Made by a program: the position numbers and the translations under genes. The notes below the pieces were generated by a model. It did no database searches, was not told the DNA's origin, and worked only from the letters and a program-made list of their open reading frames with translations. From positions 124,001 to 188,000 of the forward strand of contig NZ_SNZC01000003.1 of NCBI RefSeq assembly GCF_004363695.1: DNA of 64,000 nt, given 5' to 3'. Origin of the DNA: Flavobacterium cheniae. Its GTDB lineage: Bacteria > Bacteroidota > Bacteroidia > Flavobacteriales > Flavobacteriaceae. This document shows positions 1 through 8,725 of this stretch, piece by piece. How positions within the stretch are numbered: position 1 is the stretch's first letter; each line of letters opens with the position of its first letter.

Positions 1-654
1 TTTAATAATGTGGCAGGCATTAAAACAGGAGATACTCCTGCTTTCTTATTTAATTTAGGAGGCGTAATGGTTTGGAGTTATTTTACTTCCTGCTTGAATG
101 ATACATCGGATACATTTAAAAAAAATGCCTCCATATTTGGTAAAGTTTATTTTCCAAGACTAATAGTTCCTTTATCTATTGTAATTTCTAATTTGGTAAA
201 ATTTGGAATTCAGTTTTTAATTTTCGTTGCTTTCTATGTGTTTTATCTAACACAAGGAATGAAAATGCAACTTACCACATCAACACTTTTTTTCCCAATA
301 TTAGTTGCTATTATGGGGATACTAGGTTTAGGATTAGGAATGATTATATCTTCATTAGTTACTAAATATCGCGATTTAAGTTTCTTGGTTGGGTTTGGAG
401 TTCAGCTTTTAATGTATGTTTCTGCAGTAATGTACCCAATGGCTTTGTTAAAAGAAAAATTGCCCGATTTTGGTTGGTTAATTGAGTATAATCCTTTAGC
501 TTATGTTATTGAAACAGCCCGTTACATGTTATTGCATGAAGGAAGTATTTCTATTTCAGGTTTGCTTTATACAGTTGCAGTAACAATCGTCGTGTTTTTT
601 GTAGGGTTATTGATTTTTAATAAAACAGAAAAGAGTTTTATTGATACAGTTTAG
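1..654 (+). CDS. ABC-2 type polysaccharide export permease (Wzm-like), 5' end outside the window
   Basis: This is the inner-membrane permease of an ABC exporter that moves a lipid-linked glycan across the cytoplasmic membrane. The frame is open from base 1, and the GTG at 10 is not a convincing start, so the N-terminus lies upstream. About 217 residues are visible, against roughly 270-290 for the family. Several hydrophobic segments are present (about residues 13-28, 50-80, 90-115, 123-145 and 184-207 counted from the GTG). The KVYFPRLIVP segment and the NPLAYVIETARYMLL segment are typical of Wzm/TagG permeases. The ATPase gene follows after 7 bases. Function is confident from family features; the glycan substrate is inferred from the cluster. 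Confidence 0.9.
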   Translation, partial: FNNVAGIKTGDTPAFLFNLGGVMVWSYFTSCLNDTSDTFKKNASIFGKVYFPRLIVPLSIVISNLVKFGIQFLIFVAFYVFYLTQGMKMQLTTSTLFFPILVAIMGILGLGLGMIISSLVTKYRDLSFLVGFGVQLLMYVSAVMYPMALLKEKLPDFGWLIEYNPLAYVIETARYMLLHEGSISISGLLYTVAVTIVVFFVGLLIFNKTEKSFIDTV

Positions 655-661
655 TAAGAGA

Positions 662-1954
662 ATGAATAAAAAAGATATCATATTAAAAGCCGAAAATATT
701 TCTAAACAATACCGTTTAGGAACTGTGGGTACAGGAACATTGAGTCATGATTTGAATAGATGGTGGCATGCTATTCGTGGAAAAGAAGATCCTTATTTGA
801 AAGTAGGCGAGACAAATGACAGAAGTTCAAAGGGAAATAGCGATTATGTATGGGCATTACAAGATATTAATTTTGAAGTAAATAGAGGAGAAGTTTTAGG
901 TATCATTGGAAAAAATGGTGCTGGAAAATCTACGTTACTAAAAATATTATCTAAAGTTACAGCGCCTACAACAGGAGTAATTAAATCTAGAGGAAGAATT
1001 GCTTCTTTATTAGAAGTAGGAACCGGCTTTAATCCTGAGTTAACAGGTAGAGAAAATATCTATTTGAATGGTGCTATTTTAGGAATGACTAAAAAAGAAA
1101 TCACTTCAAAATTAGATGAAATCATTGCTTTTAGTGGTTGCGAACGCTATATTGATACGCCAACAAAGCGTTATAGTAGCGGAATGACCGTTCGTTTGGC
1201 TTTTGCTGTAGCTGCTTTTTTAGAACCTGAAATATTGGTTGTTGATGAAGTATTAGCTGTTGGTGATGCTGAGTTTCAAAAGAAAGCGATTGGAAAAATG
1301 CAAGACATTTCTAAAAGCGAGGGCAGAACCGTTTTATTCGTGAGTCATAATATGGCGGCGGTTAGAAGTTTATGTACTAGGGGAATGTTAATTGAAAATG
1401 GAAAAACTATTTTCTTTGGAGATATTGATGAAACTATCGATTTATACTTAAAAAGTAGTATTTTTTCGTTTAATAGTAATAATTATATTGAGTTTGATGA
1501 AAAAGAAGCTCCTATTCAAATTTCCAAATTTGAAGTTAGTTCTTTGAATTTAAAAGGAGAACGTTCAAATTCAAGTGGTGTTTTAATGGGGAATATTTTA
1601 GAGTTTTCCATTTTTGTTTTAGCAAATCAAGCTTATAATAATTTAAAAGCCAGTATTATTATTTCAACAGCTAGTGGTACTAGAATTGCCGCAATACGAT
1701 CGCATGAAATAACTGATTTTATTTTTGATTCAAAAGGAGATTTTGTTTTTAAAGCAACCGCTTCAGATTTAAAATTAATGCCAGGTGATTATGTTGTTAC
1801 AATTGCTTTAGCAGAAAATAATACAACTATAGACATAAAAGAGGAATGTTTAGGTTTTACAGTTGTACCTAATGATGTTTATGGAACAGGAAGAATTCCA
1901 AAAGGGAATTTATATGTTTATTCAGATGCGAAATGGGAATTAAATCAAAAATAA
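662..1954 (+). CDS. ABC transporter ATPase with C-terminal glycan-binding-type extension (Wzt-like)
   Basis: This is the ATPase partner of the upstream permease and should energise export of the finished glycan. With the ATG at 662 it has 430 residues; a TTG at 641 would add seven residues that overlap wzm and is less likely. Walker A (GKNGAGKST) is near residues 83-91, the signature YSSGM near 171, Walker B ILVVDE near 190 and the H-loop FVSHN near 227. Residues about 280-430 form an extra domain, as in Wzt proteins of O-antigen systems where such a domain recognises the modified chain end. The last 22 bases overlap the acyltransferase gene, suggesting translational coupling. Confidence 0.92.
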   Translation: MNKKDIILKAENISKQYRLGTVGTGTLSHDLNRWWHAIRGKEDPYLKVGETNDRSSKGNSDYVWALQDINFEVNRGEVLGIIGKNGAGKSTLLKILSKVTAPTTGVIKSRGRIASLLEVGTGFNPELTGRENIYLNGAILGMTKKEITSKLDEIIAFSGCERYIDTPTKRYSSGMTVRLAFAVAAFLEPEILVVDEVLAVGDAEFQKKAIGKMQDISKSEGRTVLFVSHNMAAVRSLCTRGMLIENGKTIFFGDIDETIDLYLKSSIFSFNSNNYIEFDEKEAPIQISKFEVSSLNLKGERSNSSGVLMGNILEFSIFVLANQAYNNLKASIIISTASGTRIAAIRSHEITDFIFDSKGDFVFKATASDLKLMPGDYVVTIALAENNTTIDIKEECLGFTVVPNDVYGTGRIPKGNLYVYSDAKWELNQK

Positions 1955-2520
1955 AATATTGGTTATCAAAAAATTTAAAAAGTGTATTGGAATACGAAAA
2001 ACTTCCAGTACTAATTCAGCCATCAAGCAATATTGAAGTTGGTAAAGATACTTTTCACAATGGAAATTTTGAAATTAGAGGTTCTGGTAAAATTAAGATT
2101 GGTTCATTTTGCGCATTAGGTAGAGATGTAAAATTTATTACATCTAATCACGATTATAATTTTGCAGTAATGCAATATGGTTTTTACAAAAAATATTTTC
2201 AAGATAAACCCAAAAAAGCTAATCTTTATACAAACAAGTTTTCAATAGAAATTGGAAGTGATGTTTGGATTGGTGACAATGTAAGTGTTTTGCCAAATGT
2301 TAAAATTGGTCATGGCACTATAATTGGAACTGGAAGCGTAGTTACTAAAGATGTTGAACCTTACTCCATTATTGGAGGAGTTCCAGCAAAGTTTATAAAA
2401 AATAGATTTACAGAAGCTTCAAAAAAAATACTTCTAGCTTCAGAATGGTGGAATTGGGATGATGAAAAAATAAAAGTAAATAAAGATTTCTTCTTTAAAA
2501 ATTATAATGCTAATGAATAA
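1933..2520 (+). CDS. CatB-related (XAT-type) hexapeptide O-acetyltransferase
   Basis: A 195-residue left-handed beta-helix acyltransferase that probably adds acetyl groups from acetyl-CoA to a sugar. Hexapeptide turns run through about residues 35-155 (IEVGKDTF, IKIGSFCALG, IEIGSDVWIGD, VKIGHGTIIG). The SNHDYN segment carries a candidate catalytic histidine. The GGVPAKFIK motif and the C-terminal SEWWNWDDEKI segment are characteristic of the xenobiotic/CatB-type group. The gene overlaps wzt by 22 bases and the pyruvyltransferase by 14, so it belongs to the polysaccharide operon. Antibiotic acetylation is unlikely in this context; O-acetylation of the glycan is the inference. Confidence 0.85.
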   Translation: MGIKSKIKYWLSKNLKSVLEYEKLPVLIQPSSNIEVGKDTFHNGNFEIRGSGKIKIGSFCALGRDVKFITSNHDYNFAVMQYGFYKKYFQDKPKKANLYTNKFSIEIGSDVWIGDNVSVLPNVKIGHGTIIGTGSVVTKDVEPYSIIGGVPAKFIKNRFTEASKKILLASEWWNWDDEKIKVNKDFFFKNYNANE

Positions 2521-3328
2521 AATTCATGTTTATTGGTGGGCACTCAATGCGCAAGGAGAGATTGATAACTACGGAGATATTTTAGCTCCTTTTTTAGCTG
2601 AAAAATTATCTGGTAAAAAAGTGGTTAAAGTTTCGCATCCTATGCAACGCTGGTATAAATGGTTTATTAAGCATTATATAACTGTTGGAAGCATTATTTG
2701 TGCTGCCAGTAAAAACTCAATCGTTTGGGGAAGCGGTATTATTAAAAAAAATGAAAATGTAAGAGCAGCTAAATTTGTAGCTGTTAGAGGACCAAGAACT
2801 AGAAAGCGTTTATTAGAATTGGGCTATCAAGTTCCAGAAGTATATGGAGATCCTGCTCTTTTATTACCTAAATTCATCTCAAATGTAAAAGAGGAAAAAT
2901 ATGCTTTAGGAATTATTCCGCATTATGTTGATTATGATGCTATTGTTGCTCGATTTAAAGATGATACAACAATTAAAGTTATTAATTTAATGACTAATGA
3001 TGTTGTAAAAACAACTCAAGAAATACTAGAGTGTCAGCAAATTATTTCTTCTTCTTTACATGGTGTAATTGTATCTCATGCTTATGAAATACCGGCTTTA
3101 TGGGTTAAATTTTCAAATAAAGTATCTGGTGATAATGTCAAGTTTTATGACTATTTTGAATCATTAAATATTACTTATCACCAAGAGTTTTTCATTAACC
3201 CGTCTGAAAGTTCAATTGTTGATTTTGAAAAATTATTAAGTGAAAACACCTCTGTTTTATTACCTTCAAAAGATAAGTTAATTCAAACACAAGAAGCTTT
3301 ATTTGCTTCGTGTCCGTTTAAAAAATGA
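2507..3328 (+). CDS. Polysaccharide pyruvyltransferase family protein, copy 1
   Basis: A 273-residue member of the polysaccharide pyruvyltransferase family, which transfers the enolpyruvyl part of PEP to sugar hydroxyls to form ketal pyruvate, adding negative charge. Family features seen are the NYGD segment near residue 22, WGSGI near 77, VRGPRTR near 93, GDPALLLP near 117 and the SSSLHGVIVSHAY block near 185. It is clearly paralogous to the gene at 8726-9544, with matching motifs and length. Start codons at 2507 and 2513 are both possible; the first is used here. It overlaps the following glycosyltransferase by 4 bases (ATGA). Substrate is unknown. Confidence 0.88.
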   Translation: MLMNKIHVYWWALNAQGEIDNYGDILAPFLAEKLSGKKVVKVSHPMQRWYKWFIKHYITVGSIICAASKNSIVWGSGIIKKNENVRAAKFVAVRGPRTRKRLLELGYQVPEVYGDPALLLPKFISNVKEEKYALGIIPHYVDYDAIVARFKDDTTIKVINLMTNDVVKTTQEILECQQIISSSLHGVIVSHAYEIPALWVKFSNKVSGDNVKFYDYFESLNITYHQEFFINPSESSIVDFEKLLSENTSVLLPSKDKLIQTQEALFASCPFKK

Positions 3329-4353
3329 GAAAAGGCGCAAATATTTCAAAGGATGTATTATTAAATCCGAATGTTTCATCACATCGGGTAATTATTCCTT
3401 TGTATATTCCAAATGAAGAAGACTATTACAAAGAAGCGTATCAAATATTTGAATTTTGTTTGTTTTCGGTTATTAAAACTAGCGTAACACAATTAAAAAT
3501 ATCCGTAGTAAGTAATAACTCATGTGATTCGGTAAACGATAAACTTTACGAATTACAAAAAAAAGGATTTATTGATGAGTTAATTATTGAAAAAGAAGCT
3601 GTTGGAAAAATCAATAGTATTTTAAAATCACTTAGAACTGCTGAAGAACGCTTAATCACCATAACAGACGCCGATGTTTTGTTTTGTAATGGATGGGAAG
3701 AAGCCGTTTCGGAAGTTTTTGAAGCATTCCCAAAAGCAGGAGCTGTATCACCTGTACCTGTTTTTAGAAAACATTTCCACTTAACGGCTAATATTTGGAT
3801 TCGAAACCTTTTCTCCAAGCGTCTTTTTTTTAAACCAATAAAAAACGTTGCTGCATTAACTCGATTTGCTAATAGCATTGGTTGGCCTTGGCTTGATGAA
3901 AAATGGAAAGATACGATTGGAACATTAACCTCAAAAAACGGAACCGTTGCTGTTTTGGGTTGTCCTCATTTTGTAGCAACTTATAAAAGAGAAGTTTTTC
4001 AAGAATTACCTAAAACGAACAGCAAATTTAAATTAGGTGGCGATAGCGAATATTTATATACAGATGAACCTGTTTTAAAAATGGGAGGTTATCGTTTGTC
4101 AACATATGATAATTATGCGTATCACATAGGAAATCAAGTGGAACCTTGGATGAGAGAAATGTATAATTCACTTATAGAGATTTCAAAAAAAGAAAATAAA
4201 TATTCAAAATTTGCTATTTTAAAAAAAAATCGATTGGAATATTTGTTTTCGGAATATCTATTTAAAAAAATATTGTACTTTAAACCTATAAAAAAGGCAC
4301 TTTTAAAAAGTAAAGGATTAACAAAAGAACAAATAAATAATTTTACATCTTGA
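3325..4353 (+). CDS. GT-A (GT2-like) glycosyltransferase
   Basis: A 342-residue protein with GT-A features: an early beta strand at VIIPLYIP (about residue 22), a TITDADVLF block near 112-120 whose DAD matches the metal and nucleotide-sugar binding DXD, and a later region with GGDSEYLY near 230. No membrane segment is evident, so it probably acts at the cytoplasmic face. It starts within the stop codon of the pyruvyltransferase gene and overlaps the next gene by 4 bases. The donor and acceptor cannot be read from sequence. It lacks the strict GT2 opening motif, so the family assignment is by fold-level resemblance. Confidence 0.72.
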   Translation: MRKGANISKDVLLNPNVSSHRVIIPLYIPNEEDYYKEAYQIFEFCLFSVIKTSVTQLKISVVSNNSCDSVNDKLYELQKKGFIDELIIEKEAVGKINSILKSLRTAEERLITITDADVLFCNGWEEAVSEVFEAFPKAGAVSPVPVFRKHFHLTANIWIRNLFSKRLFFKPIKNVAALTRFANSIGWPWLDEKWKDTIGTLTSKNGTVAVLGCPHFVATYKREVFQELPKTNSKFKLGGDSEYLYTDEPVLKMGGYRLSTYDNYAYHIGNQVEPWMREMYNSLIEISKKENKYSKFAILKKNRLEYLFSEYLFKKILYFKPIKKALLKSKGLTKEQINNFTS

Positions 4354-5423
4354 TTACCTTAGTTTTAACCAATAGAAATCGTGATATCCGAATCATTAAA
4401 AATTGTTTGGATTCTCTTCAAAGCCAATCGGATATTGATTTTGAATGGTTTCTTGTTGATTATGGTTCAAACGAAACGTATTTGAACGAACTAAAAACAT
4501 TAGTGCTTCAGTATCCTAAAATTCAATTTGTTTCTTGTCCTACTTCTGGTCAGTTATGGAGCAAATGTCGCGCTATCAATATAGCGCTTCAAAAGGCTAC
4601 CCAGCCTTATTTTGTGGTAGGTGATATTGATTTGATTTTTCATCCAAACTATATTCAAACTTTAAAAAGTGTAGTAAATCCTAATATCGTACATTATTTT
4701 CAATACGGATTTTTAAGTGAGACAGAATCGGTTAAAAAGCAAAGTTTTGAAGATTTAAAAGTCGATTTTAAAGGAGGTAAAGATGTAACAGGAAATACCC
4801 TATTTCCGACAGCAATTTTAAAAAGCGTCAATGGTTTTGATGAGTTTTATCAAGGTTGGGGAGCAGAAGATACCGATGCTCATATTCGAATGCAAAATTT
4901 AGGATTACAAGTTGCATTTTATGAAGAACAAATTTTGGTTAAGCATCAATGGCATCCAAAAGCGTATCGCAGTAAAAGGAGTACGCATCCTTATCATTCA
5001 CAATTAGAGCGCATTAATCATGCTTACATGATTCAAACGCAAAAAAATAAACGTACAGTAGTTAATCAATATCAAAATTGGGGACAATTAACCCATGATG
5101 CCGATTATCAAAAGTTGCAATTTCCCGAAAAGAAAATAATTGTTTCCTCTTCTTTGCTTCAAGTGAATGCTTTATTAGCACAATTGAAAAATTTTAAAAA
5201 TGAAGTTATTCAAATAGAAATTCATGACCTTTCACGCAAAGAGAAAAATAAGAATTTTATCAAAAGAATTCTAGGAAAAAAAGCACTCCCTTTTTATAAA
5301 ATGGAATATGTAAACAATCTAGTTTTAGAAGAAATTATAAAAAATTATCGCAATTGCCCTTATCACTATTCATTTAATAGACAAACGAATAAAATCATTT
5401 TAGTTCTAAATTTTGTAGCATGA
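4350..5423 (+). CDS. GT2 family glycosyltransferase, TTG start
   Basis: A 357-residue glycosyltransferase. The protein opens directly with the GT2 first strand (ITLVLTNRNRD), so initiation must be at the TTG at 4350, which overlaps the preceding TGA in a 4-base TTGA junction. A GDIDLIF segment near 91-97 gives the DXD. A GWGAEDTDAH block near 170-180 is like the ED acceptor/base region of chondroitin-synthase-type GT2 enzymes. The C-terminal third (after about 250) is less conserved-looking and of unknown role. It is coupled to genes on both sides by overlaps. The sugar is unknown. Confidence 0.85.
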   Translation: MITLVLTNRNRDIRIIKNCLDSLQSQSDIDFEWFLVDYGSNETYLNELKTLVLQYPKIQFVSCPTSGQLWSKCRAINIALQKATQPYFVVGDIDLIFHPNYIQTLKSVVNPNIVHYFQYGFLSETESVKKQSFEDLKVDFKGGKDVTGNTLFPTAILKSVNGFDEFYQGWGAEDTDAHIRMQNLGLQVAFYEEQILVKHQWHPKAYRSKRSTHPYHSQLERINHAYMIQTQKNKRTVVNQYQNWGQLTHDADYQKLQFPEKKIIVSSSLLQVNALLAQLKNFKNEVIQIEIHDLSRKEKNKNFIKRILGKKALPFYKMEYVNNLVLEEIIKNYRNCPYHYSFNRQTNKIILVLNFVA

Positions 5424-6553
5424 AAATTTTAATGGTTTCCATACCTACTTTGCATTTCTTTCGTTGGGCCAATCAATTACAAGATGCCGGACACGAGGTA
5501 TATTGGTTTGATATTACAGGAATGAGTAAGACAGTATCAAAAATTTCTTGGATGCAACAAAAAGTAGATTGGAAATTAAAGTGGAATTATCCAGGACGCA
5601 TATTTGTTAAAAATAAGTTTCCGAAATTATATGAATACATTCATCAATTTAACGAAAAATACACAGCGAAAACTTTTGAAAATTATTTGAATGAAATTCA
5701 ACCTGATGTTGTGCACAGCTTTGCTTTGTATTTATCTTGTTCCCCTATAATGGAAGTTATGGAGAAAAATCCAACTCAAAAATGGATTTATTCTTCTTGG
5801 GGTAGCGATTTGTTTTATTTTCAAAACGAATCTACTTACTTAAAAGATATTAAACGTGTTCTACCACGAATTAATTATTTGTTCACCGATTGCCAGCGCG
5901 ATTATGAAATAGCAAAACAATACGGATTTACAGGTAAATTTTTAGGAGTTTTTCCCGGTGGCGGCGGTTTTGAGTTAAACGAGATGGAAACATACAAATT
6001 ACCCATTTCACAACGAAAAACTATTTTGATAAAAGGTTTCCAAGGTCGTTCTGGTAGAGCTATTCCTGTTTTAAAGGCGATAGCAACGTTAAAAGAACAA
6101 TTACATAATTACGAAATTGTAGTTTTTGGTGCCGATCCTCAAACTTTTGATTTTGTGAAACAATCACCATTAAAAAGTTGGGGTAATTTTGAAATTTTAG
6201 GAAAGATTCCACACGAAGAAGTACTAAAATTAATGGGTAAATCCTTAATCTACATAGGGAATAGTAATTCAGATGGCATGCCAAATACTATGCTTGAAGC
6301 TATTTTTATGGGAGCGTTTCCTATTCAATCTAATCCTGGTGGTGCTACAGCTGAGTTAATTCGAGATGGAGAGAATGGTTTGTTAATTGAGGATTGTGAA
6401 GAAGTACAGAAAATAAAAGAAATTGTAATTCACGCTGTCAATAATTGTAATTTTGAAAAAGCTGAAAGTTTAAATCAAGCAGAAATTGTTCCAAAGTTAC
6501 ACTACATAAAAGTTAAAAATGAAGTGATTTCTATCTATAAAAAATTAAATTAA
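5420..6553 (+). CDS. GT4-type (GT-B) glycosyltransferase
   Basis: A 377-residue GT-B glycosyltransferase that probably adds one residue to the glycan in the cytoplasm. The N-terminal Rossmann strand is MKILMVSIPTLHF. The C-terminal donor-binding domain has the DGMPNTMLEAIFMGAFPI segment near 288-306 with the E-x7-E-like spacing of GT4 enzymes, followed by NPGGATAELI. The start ATG overlaps the previous stop (ATGA), and the sialic-acid-type gene begins one base after its stop. It directly precedes the nonulosonic acid genes, but there is no evidence that it uses that donor. Confidence 0.85.
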   Translation: MKILMVSIPTLHFFRWANQLQDAGHEVYWFDITGMSKTVSKISWMQQKVDWKLKWNYPGRIFVKNKFPKLYEYIHQFNEKYTAKTFENYLNEIQPDVVHSFALYLSCSPIMEVMEKNPTQKWIYSSWGSDLFYFQNESTYLKDIKRVLPRINYLFTDCQRDYEIAKQYGFTGKFLGVFPGGGGFELNEMETYKLPISQRKTILIKGFQGRSGRAIPVLKAIATLKEQLHNYEIVVFGADPQTFDFVKQSPLKSWGNFEILGKIPHEEVLKLMGKSLIYIGNSNSDGMPNTMLEAIFMGAFPIQSNPGGATAELIRDGENGLLIEDCEEVQKIKEIVIHAVNNCNFEKAESLNQAEIVPKLHYIKVKNEVISIYKKLN

Positions 6554-6554
6554 A

Positions 6555-7712
6555 ATGAAAAAAGTTGCCATCATTCCACTTAGAAAAGGTTCTAAAGGAA
6601 TTCCAGGAAAAAATAAAAAGAAAATGTTAGGACGTCCTTTATTTTCATGGGTTTTAGGTGCCGCTATTTTTTCTGATTTGGACGAAGTTTATGTGTTTAC
6701 AGATGATGAGGAAATTTTAAACTTTATAAGTAAAGAATATCACTGGACAAGTAAAGTAAAAGGTTTGCTTCGCAATGATGAAAATGCGAATGATACCGCA
6801 TCTACAGAAAGTGCTATGTTAGAGTTTGCTGAAAAAATCAATCACGATTTTGATGTTTTATGTTTGTTGCAAGCTACGTCGCCTTTAACCACTTCACAAG
6901 ATATTAATAGTGCTTTATCTGAGATAAGTACCGAAGGAAAAACGGCTGCATTAAGTGTAGTAAAAACACATCGTTTTACTTGGAATGTAGATGGAACACC
7001 TCAAAATTATGATGTTTTTAATCGTCCAAGAAGACAAGATTTTGCAGGTTTATTGATGGAAAACGGAGCTGTTTATGCTACAACAAAAGACGCTTTCCTA
7101 AAAAGTAAAAACAGAGTTAGTGAAACCATAGGTTTGGTTGAAATGCCTGAGGAAACTTTAATGGAAATCGATAGCCTTTCCGATTGGACTATTATAGAAA
7201 GTTTACTAGCAGAACGCCAAAAAGCTTTTAAGAAACAAGAACGAATTAATTATTTAGTATTAGATGTTGATGGTGTTTTTACAGATGGATGTGTTTATTA
7301 CGGAGCAGAAGGCGAGTTGATGAAAAAGTTTGATATGCGTGACGGTATGGGATTAGAAATCTTAAGACAAAATAACGTTGAAGTTGTTGTAATCACTTCA
7401 GAAAACTCTGATTTAGTAGCGAAACGCATGCAGAAACTTCAAATAAAACATACCTTTTTAGGAGTAAAAGATAAGTATTCCTTTTTGCAAGATTTTATAA
7501 ATCAACAACAAACTTCATGGGCCAATTTGGCTTATGTAGGAGATGATGTAAATGACTTGGCTAATCTTTGCACAGTAGGTTGGTCGTTTGCTCCAGCTAA
7601 TGCTACGACAATTGTTAAGCAACAAGTAGATTTTACATTGTCAAATAATTCTGCAGATGGTGCTATCAGAGAAGTTTGTGAATGGATAATGAATTACAAT
7701 AAAAGATTTTAA
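6555..7712 (+). CDS. Acylneuraminate cytidylyltransferase fused to a KdsC-like HAD phosphatase
   Basis: A 385-residue two-domain protein. Residues 1-225 resemble CMP-sialic acid synthetases: LRKGSKGIPGKN at 9-20 (nucleotide loop), LLQATSPLT at 104-112 and a RRQDF block near 159. Residues 230-385 form a KDO-8-phosphate-phosphatase-like HAD domain with motif I DVDGVFTDG at 237-245, a threonine at 281, lysines near 305-307 and GDDVND at 329-334, so the catalytic residues look intact. Vertebrate CMAS has the same domain order. In a pathway sense it would dephosphorylate a nonulosonate-9-phosphate and activate the sugar with CTP. That order of reactions is inferred from the fusion. Confidence 0.88.
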   Translation: MKKVAIIPLRKGSKGIPGKNKKKMLGRPLFSWVLGAAIFSDLDEVYVFTDDEEILNFISKEYHWTSKVKGLLRNDENANDTASTESAMLEFAEKINHDFDVLCLLQATSPLTTSQDINSALSEISTEGKTAALSVVKTHRFTWNVDGTPQNYDVFNRPRRQDFAGLLMENGAVYATTKDAFLKSKNRVSETIGLVEMPEETLMEIDSLSDWTIIESLLAERQKAFKKQERINYLVLDVDGVFTDGCVYYGAEGELMKKFDMRDGMGLEILRQNNVEVVVITSENSDLVAKRMQKLQIKHTFLGVKDKYSFLQDFINQQQTSWANLAYVGDDVNDLANLCTVGWSFAPANATTIVKQQVDFTLSNNSADGAIREVCEWIMNYNKRF

Positions 7713-7838
7713 TGTTTTTTTTGGCTTGACTAATTTTTTAAATCATATGAAAATGTTATCGTTCATAAATAACTGAAGATTAACAGAGATTAGTTGTGAT
7801 TATTCGATAAAATTATTTTTCTTTGCCTTTCTAATAGA
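7713..7838. other. Spacer between the two nonulosonate genes
   Basis: This 126-base gap is the longest break in the plus-strand cluster between 662 and 24790, where other genes overlap or nearly touch. It is AT-rich and holds no ORF. A TTTCTTTGCC stretch near 7818 resembles the flavobacterial -7 element TAnnTTTG but lacks the A, and the nearest upstream TTG is about 21 bases away, so an internal promoter for the NeuB-like gene is possible but weakly supported. No hairpin terminator was seen. Confidence 0.4.
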
Positions 7839-8720
7839 ATGAAAATGACAGAATATAAAAAACCTTACGTAATTGCCGAAATTGGTTGTAACCATAAAGG
7901 TGAAATGGAAATCGCAAAAGAATTAATCAAAATAGCTAAAATATTTTGTAATGCGGATTCAGTAAAATTTCAGAAACGTAACAATAAAGAATTATTGACA
8001 GAAGATCAATACAATGCACCACACCCTAATCCTGCTAACTCTTATGGAGATACTTATGGTGCGCACAGAGAATATTTAGAATTTGATGTTAATCAACATG
8101 CTGAATTAAAAGCCTATTGTGAGGAAATGGGTATTGTGTATTCAACATCGGTTTGGGATACTACTTCTGCAAAAGAAATTGCATCTTTAAATCCAGAATA
8201 CATAAAAATTCCTTCTGCATGTAACAACAACTATGATATGTTAGGTTGGTTATGTGATAATTATAAAGGAGAAATTCACATTTCAACTGGTATGACTACT
8301 AAAGGAGAAGCTGATGATTTAGTTAATTTCTTCATTGAAAAGGGTAGAAACAAAGATTTAGTATTGTATAACTGTACTTCTGGATATCCAGTTCCATTTG
8401 AAGACGTTTGCTTATTAGATATCAATTTATTGATTGAAAAATATGGAGACAAAGTAAAACACATTGGTTTTTCTGGACATCATTTAGGAATTGCAGTAGA
8501 CGTTGCCGCTTATACTCTAGGGGCAAATGTTATTGAGCGTCATTATACAATTGATAGAACTTGGAAAGGTACTGATCATGCGGCATCTTTAGAGCCAGAA
8601 GGGTTACGTAAATTATGTCGTGATTTAAAAGCGGTAAGTAAAGCACTTAGTTTTAAAAGTCAAGATATTTTACCAATTGAGCAAGTACAACGCGATAAGT
8701 TGAAAAATAAAAAAGTATAA
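7839..8720 (+). CDS. NeuB-like nonulosonate synthase lacking the SAF domain
   Basis: A 293-residue TIM-barrel enzyme that condenses PEP with an N-acylhexosamine or hexose (or its 6-phosphate) to give a nine-carbon ulosonate. Family features are AEIGCNHKG at 13-21, VKFQKR near 42-47, STSVWD near 102-107, KIPS near 123, the FSGHH segment near 211-215 and ERHYTIDR at 233-240, whose histidines match the metal ligands of NeuB, plus TDHAASLEP at 245-253. Typical NeuB/NANS proteins are about 340-360 residues and end in an antifreeze-like SAF domain; this one stops shortly after the barrel. ATG at 7839 or 7845 could start it. Exact sugar is not known. Confidence 0.87.
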   Translation: MKMTEYKKPYVIAEIGCNHKGEMEIAKELIKIAKIFCNADSVKFQKRNNKELLTEDQYNAPHPNPANSYGDTYGAHREYLEFDVNQHAELKAYCEEMGIVYSTSVWDTTSAKEIASLNPEYIKIPSACNNNYDMLGWLCDNYKGEIHISTGMTTKGEADDLVNFFIEKGRNKDLVLYNCTSGYPVPFEDVCLLDINLLIEKYGDKVKHIGFSGHHLGIAVDVAAYTLGANVIERHYTIDRTWKGTDHAASLEPEGLRKLCRDLKAVSKALSFKSQDILPIEQVQRDKLKNKKV

Positions 8721-8725
8721 TTTTT

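Noticed and set aside
10-12. GTG as the real start of the Wzm permease
   Set aside because: The frame is open from base 1, and about 60 residues of the family's N-terminus, including the first membrane helices, would be missing.
641-661. TTG start for wzt giving seven extra residues
   Set aside because: The extra residues lie over the wzm stop and do not resemble family N-termini; the ATG at 662 is better.
7713-7838. A promoter for the NeuB-like gene
   Set aside because: The only -7-like box (TTTCTTTG) breaks the consensus at the key A, and its TTG is not clearly spaced, so it is kept only as a remark.
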